From: DATDCY01 sp031406795 [NCBI: Candidatus Rokuibacteriota bacterium]
Lineage (GTDB): Bacteria; JAUVQV01
NCBI GenBank assembly: GCA_031406795.1
Contig: JANOHV010000031.1
Span: 1 to 31,691, forward strand
DNA length: 31,691 nucleotides
Direction: 5' to 3'
Positions within the stretch are counted from its first letter, which is position 1. The number at the start of each line of letters is the position of its first letter. A model generated the notes under the pieces. The model saw nothing but the letters and a program-made list of their open reading frames with translations, did no database searches and was not told the origin of the DNA. Positions 7,790 to 15,130 of this stretch are shown here, in pieces. Position numbers and translations under genes: made by a program.

Positions 7790-8500
7790 ATGATGGCGGA
7801 TGTCGGGGCAGGGGAGATCGCCGCGCGCCTCGCGGAGGTGCGGGGGAGGATCGACCGTTGCGCGGTGCGGTCCGGCCGCACGCCCGGCGAAATCACCCTC
7901 GTCGCGGTCTCGAAGACGGTTTCCGCCGCCGTCGTCGCGGCGGCTGCCGCGGCCGGTCAGCGGATCTTCGGCGAGAACCGGGTCCAGGAAGCGCTCGGCA
8001 AGGCCGAGTTCCTCGGCCCAGGGCTGGAGTGGCACCTGATCGGGCACTTGCAGAGCAACAAAGCCAAGGCCGCCGTGCGGCTCTTCACCGTCGTCGAGTC
8101 GCTGGACTCGCCCGCGCTGGCGCTCGAACTCGACCGCCGCGCCGGCGAGGCCGGCCGGCGGCTGCGCGTTCTCGTACAGGTCAAACTGGCCGAAGAGGCG
8201 ACCAAGAGCGGGGTCGCGCAGCAGGATGCGCCGGCGTTGATCGAAACCGTGGCGCGCCTGCCGAATCTCGAACTCGCGGGCCTGATGACAATTCCGCCGC
8301 CTCCCGGGATCCCCGAAGACTCCCGCCCCTGGTTTGGGCGCCTGCGCGGGCTGCGGGATCTCTGGGACGGCGAGTGTTGTCCACGCGGAACCTTGCGTGA
8401 ACTCTCGATGGGGATGAGCGCCGACTATGAAGTGGCGATCGAGGAGGGCGCGACGATGGTCAGGGTCGGGTCGGTGATCTTCGGCGGGCGGACCGCCTAG
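7790..8500 (+). CDS. yggS: YggS family pyridoxal-phosphate homeostasis protein
   Basis: This PLP-binding protein with an alanine-racemase-like TIM barrel maintains free PLP and amino acid homeostasis. Family marks are LVAVSKTV (the PLP lysine), GENRVQEALGKAEFLG, EWHLIGHLQSNKAK, GLMTIPPP and the phosphate-binding C-terminal LSMGMSADYEVAIEEGATMVRVGSVIFG. Two ATGs at 7790 and 7793 fit; GAAGG sits directly before them, so the exact start is uncertain. An upstream GTG at 7760 is less likely. The stop overlaps by four bases (CTAG) the stop of the convergent caspase-like gene. Confidence 0.93.
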   Translation: MMADVGAGEIAARLAEVRGRIDRCAVRSGRTPGEITLVAVSKTVSAAVVAAAAAAGQRIFGENRVQEALGKAEFLGPGLEWHLIGHLQSNKAKAAVRLFTVVESLDSPALALELDRRAGEAGRRLRVLVQVKLAEEATKSGVAQQDAPALIETVARLPNLELAGLMTIPPPPGIPEDSRPWFGRLRGLRDLWDGECCPRGTLRELSMGMSADYEVAIEEGATMVRVGSVIFGGRTA

Positions 8501-9402
8501 TGCGCCGTGAGGGGGAACTTCTTGCTCCGCTTGTCGATGAGCTGCGGCGACTGAGCCGGTTCCTGCGCGGAGGTGCGCGGGGCGGCGTAGGTGAAGGCCT
8601 GCTGGGCGGAGGTCGTCTTCCGGGTGGGGTTGGCCGCTCCGCGCAGACCCTCGACGAAATAGTGGGTGAACACACCGTTGCGCAGCTGACTGCTCTCGCC
8701 GGGGGCGACGCCGTTTTGCGCGCCGGAGATGAAGACGTAGCCGGGACGCGCCAGCTCGTGGCTCATACCGTCGACGCTGTGCGGGGCGACGGCCTTGCCG
8801 TTCCCGGCCCGCAGGATACATCTCTCCTTCTCCGAGGCGATCCCTGAGCGGGAGCCAGGCCCGCTGAAGCCGGCATCCAGAATGACCAGCACGTTGTTCG
8901 TCGGCAGTGCCGCAAGCAGCGACTCGATTGCGTCGTCGCTCAAGTCCCGCGCCGAGGAGGTGGTCAGGCCGTCGAAGGGCACGAGGTATTCCTCGAGGCC
9001 GTCGCCTTCGTCGAAGGGCGGTTGGTCGGGACCATAACTGCCGCGGCCCGAGAAGAAGAAGACGACCTGGTCGTCCGCGCCGACCCGCTTCGCGAGTCCC
9101 GCGAGCGCGGTCTTGATCCCGTCGCGCGTGGCGGAGCTGTTGGTGAGCAGGATGATGTTGTCGTTCTCCCAACCCTTGCTGCCGCGCAGCGTGTCGTAAA
9201 AATCCAGCGCATCCTCCTCGGCCCACTTCAGATTGAGCGCGGAGGACTGGTAGCTCGAAACCCCGACGATGACCGCCCAGTTCTTCTTGCCGGAGTCGTC
9301 GTCGCTGTTGAACAGATCGCCGCACCCGGCAAGGAAAATCACGCTCAACAGCGCCATGATGGCCGTGGGGCGCACGCATCTCCTGACCGTCGATATGCAC
9401 AT
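8497..9402 (-). CDS. caspase-fold (C14-like) lipoprotein lacking both catalytic residues
   Basis: The protein starts with a lipoprotein signal (basic n-region, hydrophobic stretch, lipobox FLAGC with C27), then carries a caspase/metacaspase p20-like domain: WAVIVGVSSYQ at about 42-52, AEEDALDFYDTL, VVFFFSGRGSYG at about 113-124, LVPFDG, and NVLVILDAGFSG near 170-181. In active family members the last two motifs read SGHG and D.C.SG. Here the catalytic His is Arg120 (CGC) and the Cys is Gly178 (GGC), so no peptidase activity is expected. It is probably anchored to a membrane facing the periplasm. The ATG at 9402 lacks a clear ribosome site; ATG at 9357, just before the lipobox, is an alternative, as is an upstream TTG at 9477. 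The C-terminal ~60 residues are polar and low in complexity. Confidence 0.85.
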   Translation of the reverse strand: MCISTVRRCVRPTAIMALLSVIFLAGCGDLFNSDDDSGKKNWAVIVGVSSYQSSALNLKWAEEDALDFYDTLRGSKGWENDNIILLTNSSATRDGIKTALAGLAKRVGADDQVVFFFSGRGSYGPDQPPFDEGDGLEEYLVPFDGLTTSSARDLSDDAIESLLAALPTNNVLVILDAGFSGPGSRSGIASEKERCILRAGNGKAVAPHSVDGMSHELARPGYVFISGAQNGVAPGESSQLRNGVFTHYFVEGLRGAANPTRKTTSAQQAFTYAAPRTSAQEPAQSPQLIDKRSKKFPLTAH

Positions 9403-9483
9403 AGCTGTGCGGGATTGTACGAGTTTTGACGGCGGCAGGTCAAGGCCGCAATTCCGACAATAATCCCGGCCCGGCAAGCGGCT

Positions 9484-10731
9484 TCACGGCGGCAGCGGGA
9501 CCAGCGTCGCGCCATCCTCGATCAGCAGAGCGCGCCGCGCGGACGGGGCCAGCAGGTCGGTGGCGGCGTTTATCGCGGACTCTACCGAGCCGAAGATCGG
9601 CAGCGGCAGGCCCCCCAGATCCGCAGGGCTCGGCGAGACCAGCCAGACGCGTCTGCCCGTGGCGGTGAAGCGGAGGAAATTCAAGAGCTTGTGGTCGCCG
9701 AGTCGGTAATCATCCGCTGAGCGCCGTTCTCCGGCGGCGAGCTTCGCCGGCGATTCGAGGAACTGGGTGAACGTCGCCGGCCCGAGGCCGGCGGGGCAGT
9801 CGGCGACCAGCACCAGAACGCCGCCGTCGGCGACCGCCGACTTCCAGTGCTCGAAGCCCTTGAGCGCCTGATAGAAATCCCGATCCAGCGGGTGATCGAC
9901 GAAGCAGAGCACCAGCGAGGCCGGGCCGTCGATCCGCCGTCCGAAGAGCACCCGGCCGTGGGGAGCGAGGGCCCCGGGCAAGGTGTGCAGCGGACCCGCG
10001 TGACAGCCGCGAATCTGCCCGCCCGCGACGAGCGCGTTGACGCCGAGCGGTTCCGGGGCGCCTCTGGCGGTCAGCCGCGCGCGGAGCAGTCCGGCCGCCT
10101 CCTCGAGGTCCAGGTGCAGCGGGTTGTCCTCGAGCGCCCCGGCGACCGCTCCCGGCTCGAGAGCCAGACGGTGGTTGGCGCGCATCGTCTCGAGGGAGCA
10201 GAGCCCGGGGACGAGCGACTTGCGCCCCCCCGTCCAGCCGGCGAAATAGTGCGGCTCGACCGAGCCGAGGCAGACCACGGCAGCCGGCCAGTCGAGCAGG
10301 CCGCTGATTTGCACCGGGGTGCCGCGGCTCGTGGTCCCGAGGTAGACGAGCGGATCCGAAGCCGCGCGGTGAATGTGGATGCGCGGCCGGACCCGATCGA
10401 GAAGGCCGCCGAAGATCTCGCGCAATTCGGGCTCGGAAGGCGGGGCGTGACAGCCGGTGGCGACGGCGATGCGCACGTCGGGTGAGCGCCAGTCGCAATC
10501 CAGCCGCCCCATCAGCCACGGGGTGGGGGTCGCGCGCTGGGCGTCGTTGACGACAACCAGCAGCGGCCCGGACGCCACCTCGATCGACCGGGGCGCCGGA
10601 AGCGGCTGCGGCAACGCCGCGGCCGTGGCGGCCGCGAGATGACGGGTCCGCCACCCCGGCGGAAAGATGACCGGCATTTCCACGACGCCGCTGCGCAGCG
10701 CCCTGCGGATGCTGACCATCGATCGGGGCAT
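9484..10731 (-). CDS. LarA-family nickel-pincer racemase/epimerase homologue
   Basis: This is a homologue of nickel-dependent lactate racemase (415 residues). The residues known from LarA are conserved in register: D63 and R66 in NDAQRATPTP, H95 in ATGCHAPP, H161 and K171 in PHYFAGWTGGRK (the Lys that anchors the nickel-pincer cofactor) and H187, with the same spacings as H174/K184/H200 of the Lactobacillus enzyme. Members act on varied 2-hydroxy acids, so the substrate is open. No larB, larC or larE cofactor genes are in the window, so cofactor genes must be elsewhere if it is functional. It starts with ATG at 10731 (alternative ATG four codons in) and diverges from apgM. Confidence 0.87.
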   Translation of the reverse strand: MPRSMVSIRRALRSGVVEMPVIFPPGWRTRHLAAATAAALPQPLPAPRSIEVASGPLLVVVNDAQRATPTPWLMGRLDCDWRSPDVRIAVATGCHAPPSEPELREIFGGLLDRVRPRIHIHRAASDPLVYLGTTSRGTPVQISGLLDWPAAVVCLGSVEPHYFAGWTGGRKSLVPGLCSLETMRANHRLALEPGAVAGALEDNPLHLDLEEAAGLLRARLTARGAPEPLGVNALVAGGQIRGCHAGPLHTLPGALAPHGRVLFGRRIDGPASLVLCFVDHPLDRDFYQALKGFEHWKSAVADGGVLVLVADCPAGLGPATFTQFLESPAKLAAGERRSADDYRLGDHKLLNFLRFTATGRRVWLVSPSPADLGGLPLPIFGSVESAINAATDLLAPSARRALLIEDGATLVPLPP

Positions 10732-10786
10732 GCGTGCCGGTATACCGCGAACCCGCCTGATTTGCCAGCCGGCCTGTTCCGGCCGC

Positions 10787-10808
10787 GATCCGCGCGCACG
10801 CGCGGATC
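10787..10808. repeat. 22-bp palindrome (REP-like)
   Basis: Arms 10787-10796 (GATCCGCGCG) and 10799-10808 (CGCGCGGATC) are perfectly complementary around a 2-nt centre. The left arm recurs in the larger palindrome 180 bp downstream. There is no T-run, so it is not an intrinsic terminator. Confidence 0.65.
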
Positions 10809-10958
10809 CAGCAGCAGAGGAGGCATTTCAACCGCTGAAGAACCGGGTTTTCGTGCATGAAGCACGTTGTGGCAAAGGTCAAGCATCGATTGAAGCACGC
10901 ATTGCGATCAGAAATGAGCAACGACTCGGTAAAATCCAGACCAGACGACAAGCCTGAC

Positions 10959-11002
10959 GCCCCTGATCCGCGCGTTACGCGCGTTACGCGCGGATCAGGG
11001 GC
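10959..11002. repeat. 44-bp palindrome with 16-bp perfect arms (REP-like)
   Basis: Arms 10959-10974 and 10987-11002 are perfectly complementary over 16 bp, with the 12-nt loop TTACGCGCGTTA, itself containing a self-complementary CGCGCG. It shares the GATCCGCGCG core with the palindrome at 10787-10808, so the two look like members of one repeat family. It lies 73 bp upstream of apgM. There is no poly-T, so a REP/BIME-like or protein-binding element is likelier than a terminator. Confidence 0.7.
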
Positions 11003-11075
11003 CGGGTTTCCTCCGGATTCTGCTAGGATGAGGCTTTCGAGGGTCGGCGTCGGCGTCATTTCAGGGGGGAGCGGC

Positions 11076-12281
11076 ATGTACGATTTCTACAAGGACCTGA
11101 TTGCGAAAAACGACTCGAAGATCGTGCTGCTGGTGATGGACGGGCTCGGCGGACTTCCCCGTGAAGCGGGCGGCAAGACCGAACTGGCCACCGCCCGCAC
11201 GCCGAACCTCGATCGGCTGGCCGCAGTCTCCTCCTGCGGGCTGTTCGAGCCGGTGCTGCCCGGCGTGACCCCGGGGAGCGGGCCTTCGCACCTGGCGCTC
11301 TTCGGCTACGACCCGCTGCAGTTCAGGATCGGCCGCGGCGTCATGGAGGCGCTGGGGGTGAACTTCCCCGTCGAGCGCGGCGACCTCTGCGTGCGGCTGA
11401 ACCTCGCGACCGCCGACGCGCAGGGGGTGCTGCTGGACCGCCGCGCCGGTCGCCCGAAGGACGAGGAGACGGCGCGCCTGGCGGCGAAGCTGCAGGCGTC
11501 TGTCGCGGTGCCCGGCTACGAGATCTTCTTCCGGCCGGTGAAGGAGCACCGCGCGGCGCTCGTCGTGCGCGGCCCCGGACTGGCGGAAGGGATTCGCGAC
11601 ACCGACCCGCAGGTGACGGGGAAGCCGCCGCTGCCGGTGGTCGGCATCGATCCGCAGAAGACGAAAAAGACGGTCGAGGTGTTGTCTTCGATCGTCGCGC
11701 AGGCCGAGCGCGCGCTCGCGGACGAACCGAAGGCCAACCGGATGCTGCTGCGCGGCATCTCCTTCTTCCACCCGCTGCCGACGCTGGAGGAGCGTTTCGG
11801 GCTGCGCTGCTGCGGCATCGCCGCCTACCCGATGTACAAGGGGCTCGCGCGCCTGGCCGGCATGGCGGTGGACGACCGGCCGAAGACCCCCGCGGACCTG
11901 GTCGCCGTGCTCAAGGACCGCTGGGCGGATTTCGACTACTTCTTCGTGCACTACAAGTACACCGACTCCTCCGGCGAGGATGGTGATTTCGACCGCAAGG
12001 TGCGGATGATCGAGGAGTGCGACGCGCTCGTCCCGGCGATCGAGGCGCTGCAGCCCGACGTGCTCGCCGTCACGGGAGATCACTCGACGCCCGCGGTCAT
12101 GAAGGGGCACAGCTGGCATCCCGTGCCGGCGCTGCTGCATTCGCGCTACTGCCTGGCCGACGGTCTGCCCGGCTTCGACGAGGTCCACTGCGCCCGCGGC
12201 ACGCTGGGACAGCGCCCGACGCTGCACCTGATGGCGCTGCTGCTGGCAAACGCGCTGCGCCTCTCGAAGTACGGGGCGTAG
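11076..12281 (+). CDS. apgM: 2,3-bisphosphoglycerate-independent phosphoglycerate mutase, archaeal type
   Basis: This glycolytic/gluconeogenic enzyme interconverts 3- and 2-phosphoglycerate. It belongs to the alkaline-phosphatase superfamily ApgM branch; 401 residues is typical for ApgM and shorter than the ~510 of GpmI. Visible motifs are VLLVMDGLGGLP (metal-binding Asp), ARTPNLD, the catalytic Ser region VTPGSGPSHLALFGYDP, KYTDSSGEDGDFDRKVRMIE and the metal-binding VTGDHSTPAVMKGHSWHPVP. The ATG at 11076 follows a purine-rich GGGGGGAGC. The open frame continues upstream through the palindromes to 10857, but that extension has no homology and no ribosome site. Confidence 0.95.
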   Translation: MYDFYKDLIAKNDSKIVLLVMDGLGGLPREAGGKTELATARTPNLDRLAAVSSCGLFEPVLPGVTPGSGPSHLALFGYDPLQFRIGRGVMEALGVNFPVERGDLCVRLNLATADAQGVLLDRRAGRPKDEETARLAAKLQASVAVPGYEIFFRPVKEHRAALVVRGPGLAEGIRDTDPQVTGKPPLPVVGIDPQKTKKTVEVLSSIVAQAERALADEPKANRMLLRGISFFHPLPTLEERFGLRCCGIAAYPMYKGLARLAGMAVDDRPKTPADLVAVLKDRWADFDYFFVHYKYTDSSGEDGDFDRKVRMIEECDALVPAIEALQPDVLAVTGDHSTPAVMKGHSWHPVPALLHSRYCLADGLPGFDEVHCARGTLGQRPTLHLMALLLANALRLSKYGA

Positions 12282-12330
12282 CAGGCGGCAGGAGCGCGAC
12301 GGATCGTTTTTTCGGACAGGAGGGATTGCC

Positions 12331-12888
12331 ATGGATATCATCAGCACGTCCGACATTCTCGGTCTGAACCTTTCGGAACGTATCATGCGCATCCTGCTTC
12401 TTGTCCTTGCTATCGTTGCCACCGTTGCACCGGCGCACGCTCAGGACGCGGCAACCGGCATCGCGAAAGATGCCGCGCGTGGATCGAAGACTGCGCTGTT
12501 GTCAGTCGATGCGCTGTGCGCGCAGCTCACGCTCGATGAGGTCACCGCCATCATGGGGAAAAATTTCGGGCGAAGGCCGGACACTGAACAGCTGTACCAA
12601 GTATGCAAATACGGCGACAGCCAGGAAAAGAGCAAGCTGCTGGTTCGCTATTTCTCGCTCGGCAGCAGCAGGTTGAAGGAAGCGAGCTGGCGAAAATTCG
12701 TGGAAGTCGATGCGAAAGGTCAGGTGATCGAGCGCGATGGCGTGCTGGTGAGCCATTTCCGCGGAAACAAGTTCGGCACGGACAGCATCTGGTTCACGGA
12801 TCGGCAGGGTCACGCACTGGAATTGAATGTCAATTCGGGCGTCACCGAGGATCAGGCGGTGGCGCTGGCGAAGGCAGCGATGGATTGA
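12331..12888 (+). CDS. hypothetical exported protein
   Basis: I do not recognise the family. The frame encodes 185 residues. An ATG at 12331 has a strong AGGAGGG upstream, but the cleavable signal peptide (MRILLLVLAIVATVAPAHAQD) begins only at an ATG at 12385, giving an unusual 18-residue n-region extension if the first start is used. The mature part is about 145 residues, mixed alpha/beta by eye, with two cysteines (in VDALCAQL and YQVCKYGD) about 30 residues apart that could form a periplasmic disulfide. It lies 49 bp after apgM on the same strand and converges with the membrane-protein gene that follows. Confidence 0.75.
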   Translation: MDIISTSDILGLNLSERIMRILLLVLAIVATVAPAHAQDAATGIAKDAARGSKTALLSVDALCAQLTLDEVTAIMGKNFGRRPDTEQLYQVCKYGDSQEKSKLLVRYFSLGSSRLKEASWRKFVEVDAKGQVIERDGVLVSHFRGNKFGTDSIWFTDRQGHALELNVNSGVTEDQAVALAKAAMD

Positions 12889-12894
12889 GGTCCG

Positions 12895-13236
12895 TTAATC
12901 CTTGAGGCTCGTGCCGATCACATTCGCCATTCCGAGGAAGGCGAAGATCGCCATGGTGTGGATGAGCATCCAGGGCGTTTCGTCGGCGGGCATCAGAAAG
13001 TAGAAGCCGAAGCAGGACGAGATCAGCGCCAGGTAGGTGATCGCTCCCGCGATGTGGTTGTCGAACAACCGCGCGCGCAGCTGCCAGAGCTGGTAGGGGA
13101 GGCCGACCAGCGGCAGCAACGCGACGAGCAGCGCGGTCGACGCCGAGCCGCTGGCGCGGTAGGACCAGAGCGTGAGCAGGCCCTGAAGCACGACGAATGC
13201 CGCGAGGAAGACCGGGAGATGCAGTTCGGGGCTCAA
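12895..13236 (-). CDS. small multi-pass membrane protein
   Basis: About 113 residues with four hydrophobic segments suitable for membrane helices (LPVFLAAFVVLQGLLTLW; TALLVALLPLVGLPYQLW; ITYLALISSCFGFYFLM; WMLIHTMAIFAFLGMANVIG). I do not recognise the family. The start is set at a TTG at 13236 that overlaps the stop of the upstream CBS gene (TTGA), implying coupled translation; the longer open frame upstream is arginine/histidine-rich low-complexity sequence and looks non-coding. It has a very short cytoplasmic tail (GTSLKD). Confidence 0.65.
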   Translation of the reverse strand: MSPELHLPVFLAAFVVLQGLLTLWSYRASGSASTALLVALLPLVGLPYQLWQLRARLFDNHIAGAITYLALISSCFGFYFLMPADETPWMLIHTMAIFAFLGMANVIGTSLKD

Positions 13237-13397
13237 ACGGGATGCTCCAGAACCCGGAAGCCTGCGCGGCGCGGTGAGATGCCGGCGAGCCGCTGTCCCT
13301 CGAGGACGGGCAGTTGACGGATGGCGTGGACGGCCATCAGCGTCGGGGTGAGATCCACGCTCTCGTCCCGCCGGATCGTGACGACTCGTGCTCTCAT
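13233..13397 (-). CDS. single CBS-motif mini-protein
   Basis: About 54 residues from ATG 13397 (60 from ATG 13415) make up one CBS motif: MRARVVTIRRDESVDLTPTL, HAIRQLPVLEGQRLAGIS. CBS domains normally pair two motifs to bind adenosyl nucleotides, so a lone motif is either a fragment of a degraded protein, a subunit that dimerises in trans, or a partner of the overlapping membrane protein. Neither start has a clear Shine-Dalgarno. The call rests on the PVLEGQRLAGIS signature and the 4-bp overlap with the next gene. Confidence 0.5.
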   Translation of the reverse strand: MRARVVTIRRDESVDLTPTLMAVHAIRQLPVLEGQRLAGISPRRAGFRVLEHPV

Positions 13398-13576
13398 ACG
13401 CCGCTCGGCCCTCATGGCAGGCTCGCCCGCATTCCTTGCGCCCCGGCCATCCGGAGCCGATTCTCACGGCAGAGTATAGCGGCGGCTGCGCGGGAGGGTC
13501 AAGGAAGCTCCCGGCCCGGACGCGGCAGCGCCGACGCCCGTCCCGCCGATTGACGGGTGCGGGAGGTGCCGGTAAG

Positions 13577-14971
13577 ATGCCGCACGCTCAGTCAGATTCG
13601 ACCACAACGGCGGCGGGAGGGCAGATGCCGGCGCACTCGGGCGGCACTCGGAGAATCTGGACGGTCTCGGAACTCAACCGCGCCGCGGGCGAGTTGCTCG
13701 AGGAGGCGTTCCCGCGCGTCTGGGTCGAGGGAGAGATCTCGAATTGGAAGGTCTACGGCTCGGGCCACGCCTACTTTTCGCTCAAGGACGACGGGGGTCA
13801 GATCGCCGCCGTCCTCTTTCGCGCCGCCGCGAAGAACTTTCGCTTCGAGCCGCGCGACGGGCTCGCGGCGCTGGCCGCGGGCCGGGTCAGCCTCTACGGC
13901 CAGCGGGGTCAGTACCAGTTAATCGTCGACGAACTGGAGCCCCGCGGCAAGGGGGCGCTGCAGCTGGCTTTCGAGCAGCTCAAGGAGAAGCTGCAGAAAG
14001 AGGGGCTCTTCGACGCCGCCCGCAAGCGCGCGTTGCCGGCGCTGCCGCGGACCGTCGGCGTCGTGACCAGCCCGACCGGCGCGGTGATCCGCGACATCAT
14101 CACCGTGCTCGGCCGCCGCTTCGCCAACGTGCGGGTGCTCCTCAATCCGGTGCGCGTCCAGGGCGAGGGGGCGGGCGCGGAGATCGCGGCGGCGATCGCG
14201 GAGCTGGCCGGACGAGGCGATGTCGACGTGATCATTGTCGGCCGCGGCGGCGGTTCGATGGAAGATCTCTGGGCGTTCAACGAGGAGGTGGTGGCGCGGG
14301 CGATCGTCGCGTCCGCCGTCCCGGTGATTTCGGCGGTGGGTCACGAGACGGATTTCACGATCGCGGATTTCGTCGCCGACCTGCGCGCACCGACGCCGTC
14401 GGCCGCCGCGGAGCTGGTCGTCCAGAGCAAGGCCGCCCTCGCCGCCCAGATCACGACGCTCGAGCGGCGGCTGCGCGCAGCCTGCAGAGTTCGCCTGCAG
14501 CGCGCGCGACACCGGCTCGACGCGCTCGCGGTGCACCGGATGATCAGCGACGGGCGCCGGCGCCTGCGCGACTTGGCGCAGGAGCTCGACGGCCTCGAAG
14601 GCGCCCTGCAGCGGGCGGGCGCCGAAAAGATCGCGGCACGGCGGCGCTCGCTCGAGCGACTCGGCGAGGCCCTCGCCCACCTCTCCCCGCGGGCACGCTG
14701 GGCGCTGCTGGGCGGCCGGCTGGCGAATGTCGGCGCGCGGCTCGAATCCGCCGCGGGGCGAACCCTGGCGGCGCGCCGCAATCGGGTGGCGGTGCTCGCG
14801 GGTACGCTCGACGCGCTCAGTCCGCTCGGCGTCCTCGGCCGCGGCTACAGCATCTGCCGGCGTCTGCCGGGCCTCGAGATCGTCAAGGACGCCGCCGCGG
14901 CGCCCGCGGGCAGCGAAGTCGAGGTCTTGCTGCACCGGGGACGCTTGTGGTGTACCGTGAAGGAAGATTAG
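13577..14971 (+). CDS. xseA: exodeoxyribonuclease VII large subunit
   Basis: This is the catalytic subunit of the ssDNA exonuclease used in repair, together with XseB. The order is an OB-fold domain (WTVSELNRAAGELLEEAFPRVWVEGEISNWK...GHAYFSLKDD), the catalytic domain (GVVTSPTGAVIRDI, DVIIVGRGGGSMEDLWAFNEE, PVISAVGHETDFTIADFVAD, RAPTPSAAAEL), a long coiled-coil region and the C-terminal LGRGYSI segment. ATG 13577 gives 464 residues and ATG 13625 gives 448; both have GGGAGG-type sites, and the second is closer to the usual N-terminus. The stop codon lies inside a 37-bp dispersed repeat that separates xseA from xseB. Confidence 0.96.
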   Translation: MPHAQSDSTTTAAGGQMPAHSGGTRRIWTVSELNRAAGELLEEAFPRVWVEGEISNWKVYGSGHAYFSLKDDGGQIAAVLFRAAAKNFRFEPRDGLAALAAGRVSLYGQRGQYQLIVDELEPRGKGALQLAFEQLKEKLQKEGLFDAARKRALPALPRTVGVVTSPTGAVIRDIITVLGRRFANVRVLLNPVRVQGEGAGAEIAAAIAELAGRGDVDVIIVGRGGGSMEDLWAFNEEVVARAIVASAVPVISAVGHETDFTIADFVADLRAPTPSAAAELVVQSKAALAAQITTLERRLRAACRVRLQRARHRLDALAVHRMISDGRRRLRDLAQELDGLEGALQRAGAEKIAARRRSLERLGEALAHLSPRARWALLGGRLANVGARLESAAGRTLAARRNRVAVLAGTLDALSPLGVLGRGYSICRRLPGLEIVKDAAAAPAGSEVEVLLHRGRLWCTVKED

Positions 14972-15005
14972 TGCGGGCGCTTCGCCCGTGAGACCATAGA
15001 GGCTT
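14969..15005 (+). repeat. 37-bp dispersed repeat, copy 1
   Basis: This sequence matches the reverse complement of 20288-20324 at 32 of 37 positions; all five differences are transitions. It contains a hairpin with stem CGGGCG/CGCCCG and loop CTT (14974-14988). It overlaps the xseA stop codon and sits in the 159-bp xseA-xseB gap, where these genes usually touch. No flanking direct repeat is evident for this copy. Confidence 0.75.
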
Positions 15006-15130
15006 CTGCCTGATGATGCCGGAGTCGTGCCTTCCCGACCGACACGGATCCGATCCACAGGCGAGCTCGGCATTCTCGCGGACCACGCACCGGGTGTGGT
15101 GAAACATCAGCAGGAAGGAGAAGAGAGACG

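Larger units (their letters stand above)
10732..11075. other. larA-apgM divergent intergenic region
   Basis: This 344-bp gap separates the divergent larA homologue and apgM. It holds two strong GC-rich palindromes sharing the core GATCCGCGCG. I see no convincing small gene: open frames here are extensions of apgM's frame without their own homology. Promoters for both flanking genes should lie here, but I could not place convincing -35/-10 pairs. Confidence 0.6.

Noticed and set aside
7766-9400. Long minus-strand open frame (544 codons) opposite yggS and across the caspase-like gene
   Set aside because: It shadows yggS and reads out of frame through the caspase-like gene; the composition is low-complexity and there is no homology.
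9403-9477. N-terminal CxxC extension of the caspase-like protein from a TTG codon
   Set aside because: A lipoprotein signal begins at 9402 or 9357; an upstream zinc-ribbon-like leader would block a standard signal peptide.
10857-11075. N-terminal extension of apgM starting upstream through the palindromes
   Set aside because: The extension has no homology, encodes the palindrome repeat and lacks a ribosome site, while ATG 11076 has a strong one and gives the normal ApgM length.
13237-13467. Extended N-terminus of the small membrane protein
   Set aside because: The upstream part is Arg/His/Pro-rich low-complexity sequence opposite or overlapping the CBS frame; the hydrophobic protein begins after 13236.
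14974-14988. Hairpin after xseA as an intrinsic terminator
   Set aside because: No T-run follows and the same hairpin recurs inside a dispersed repeat, so a repeat element explains it better.
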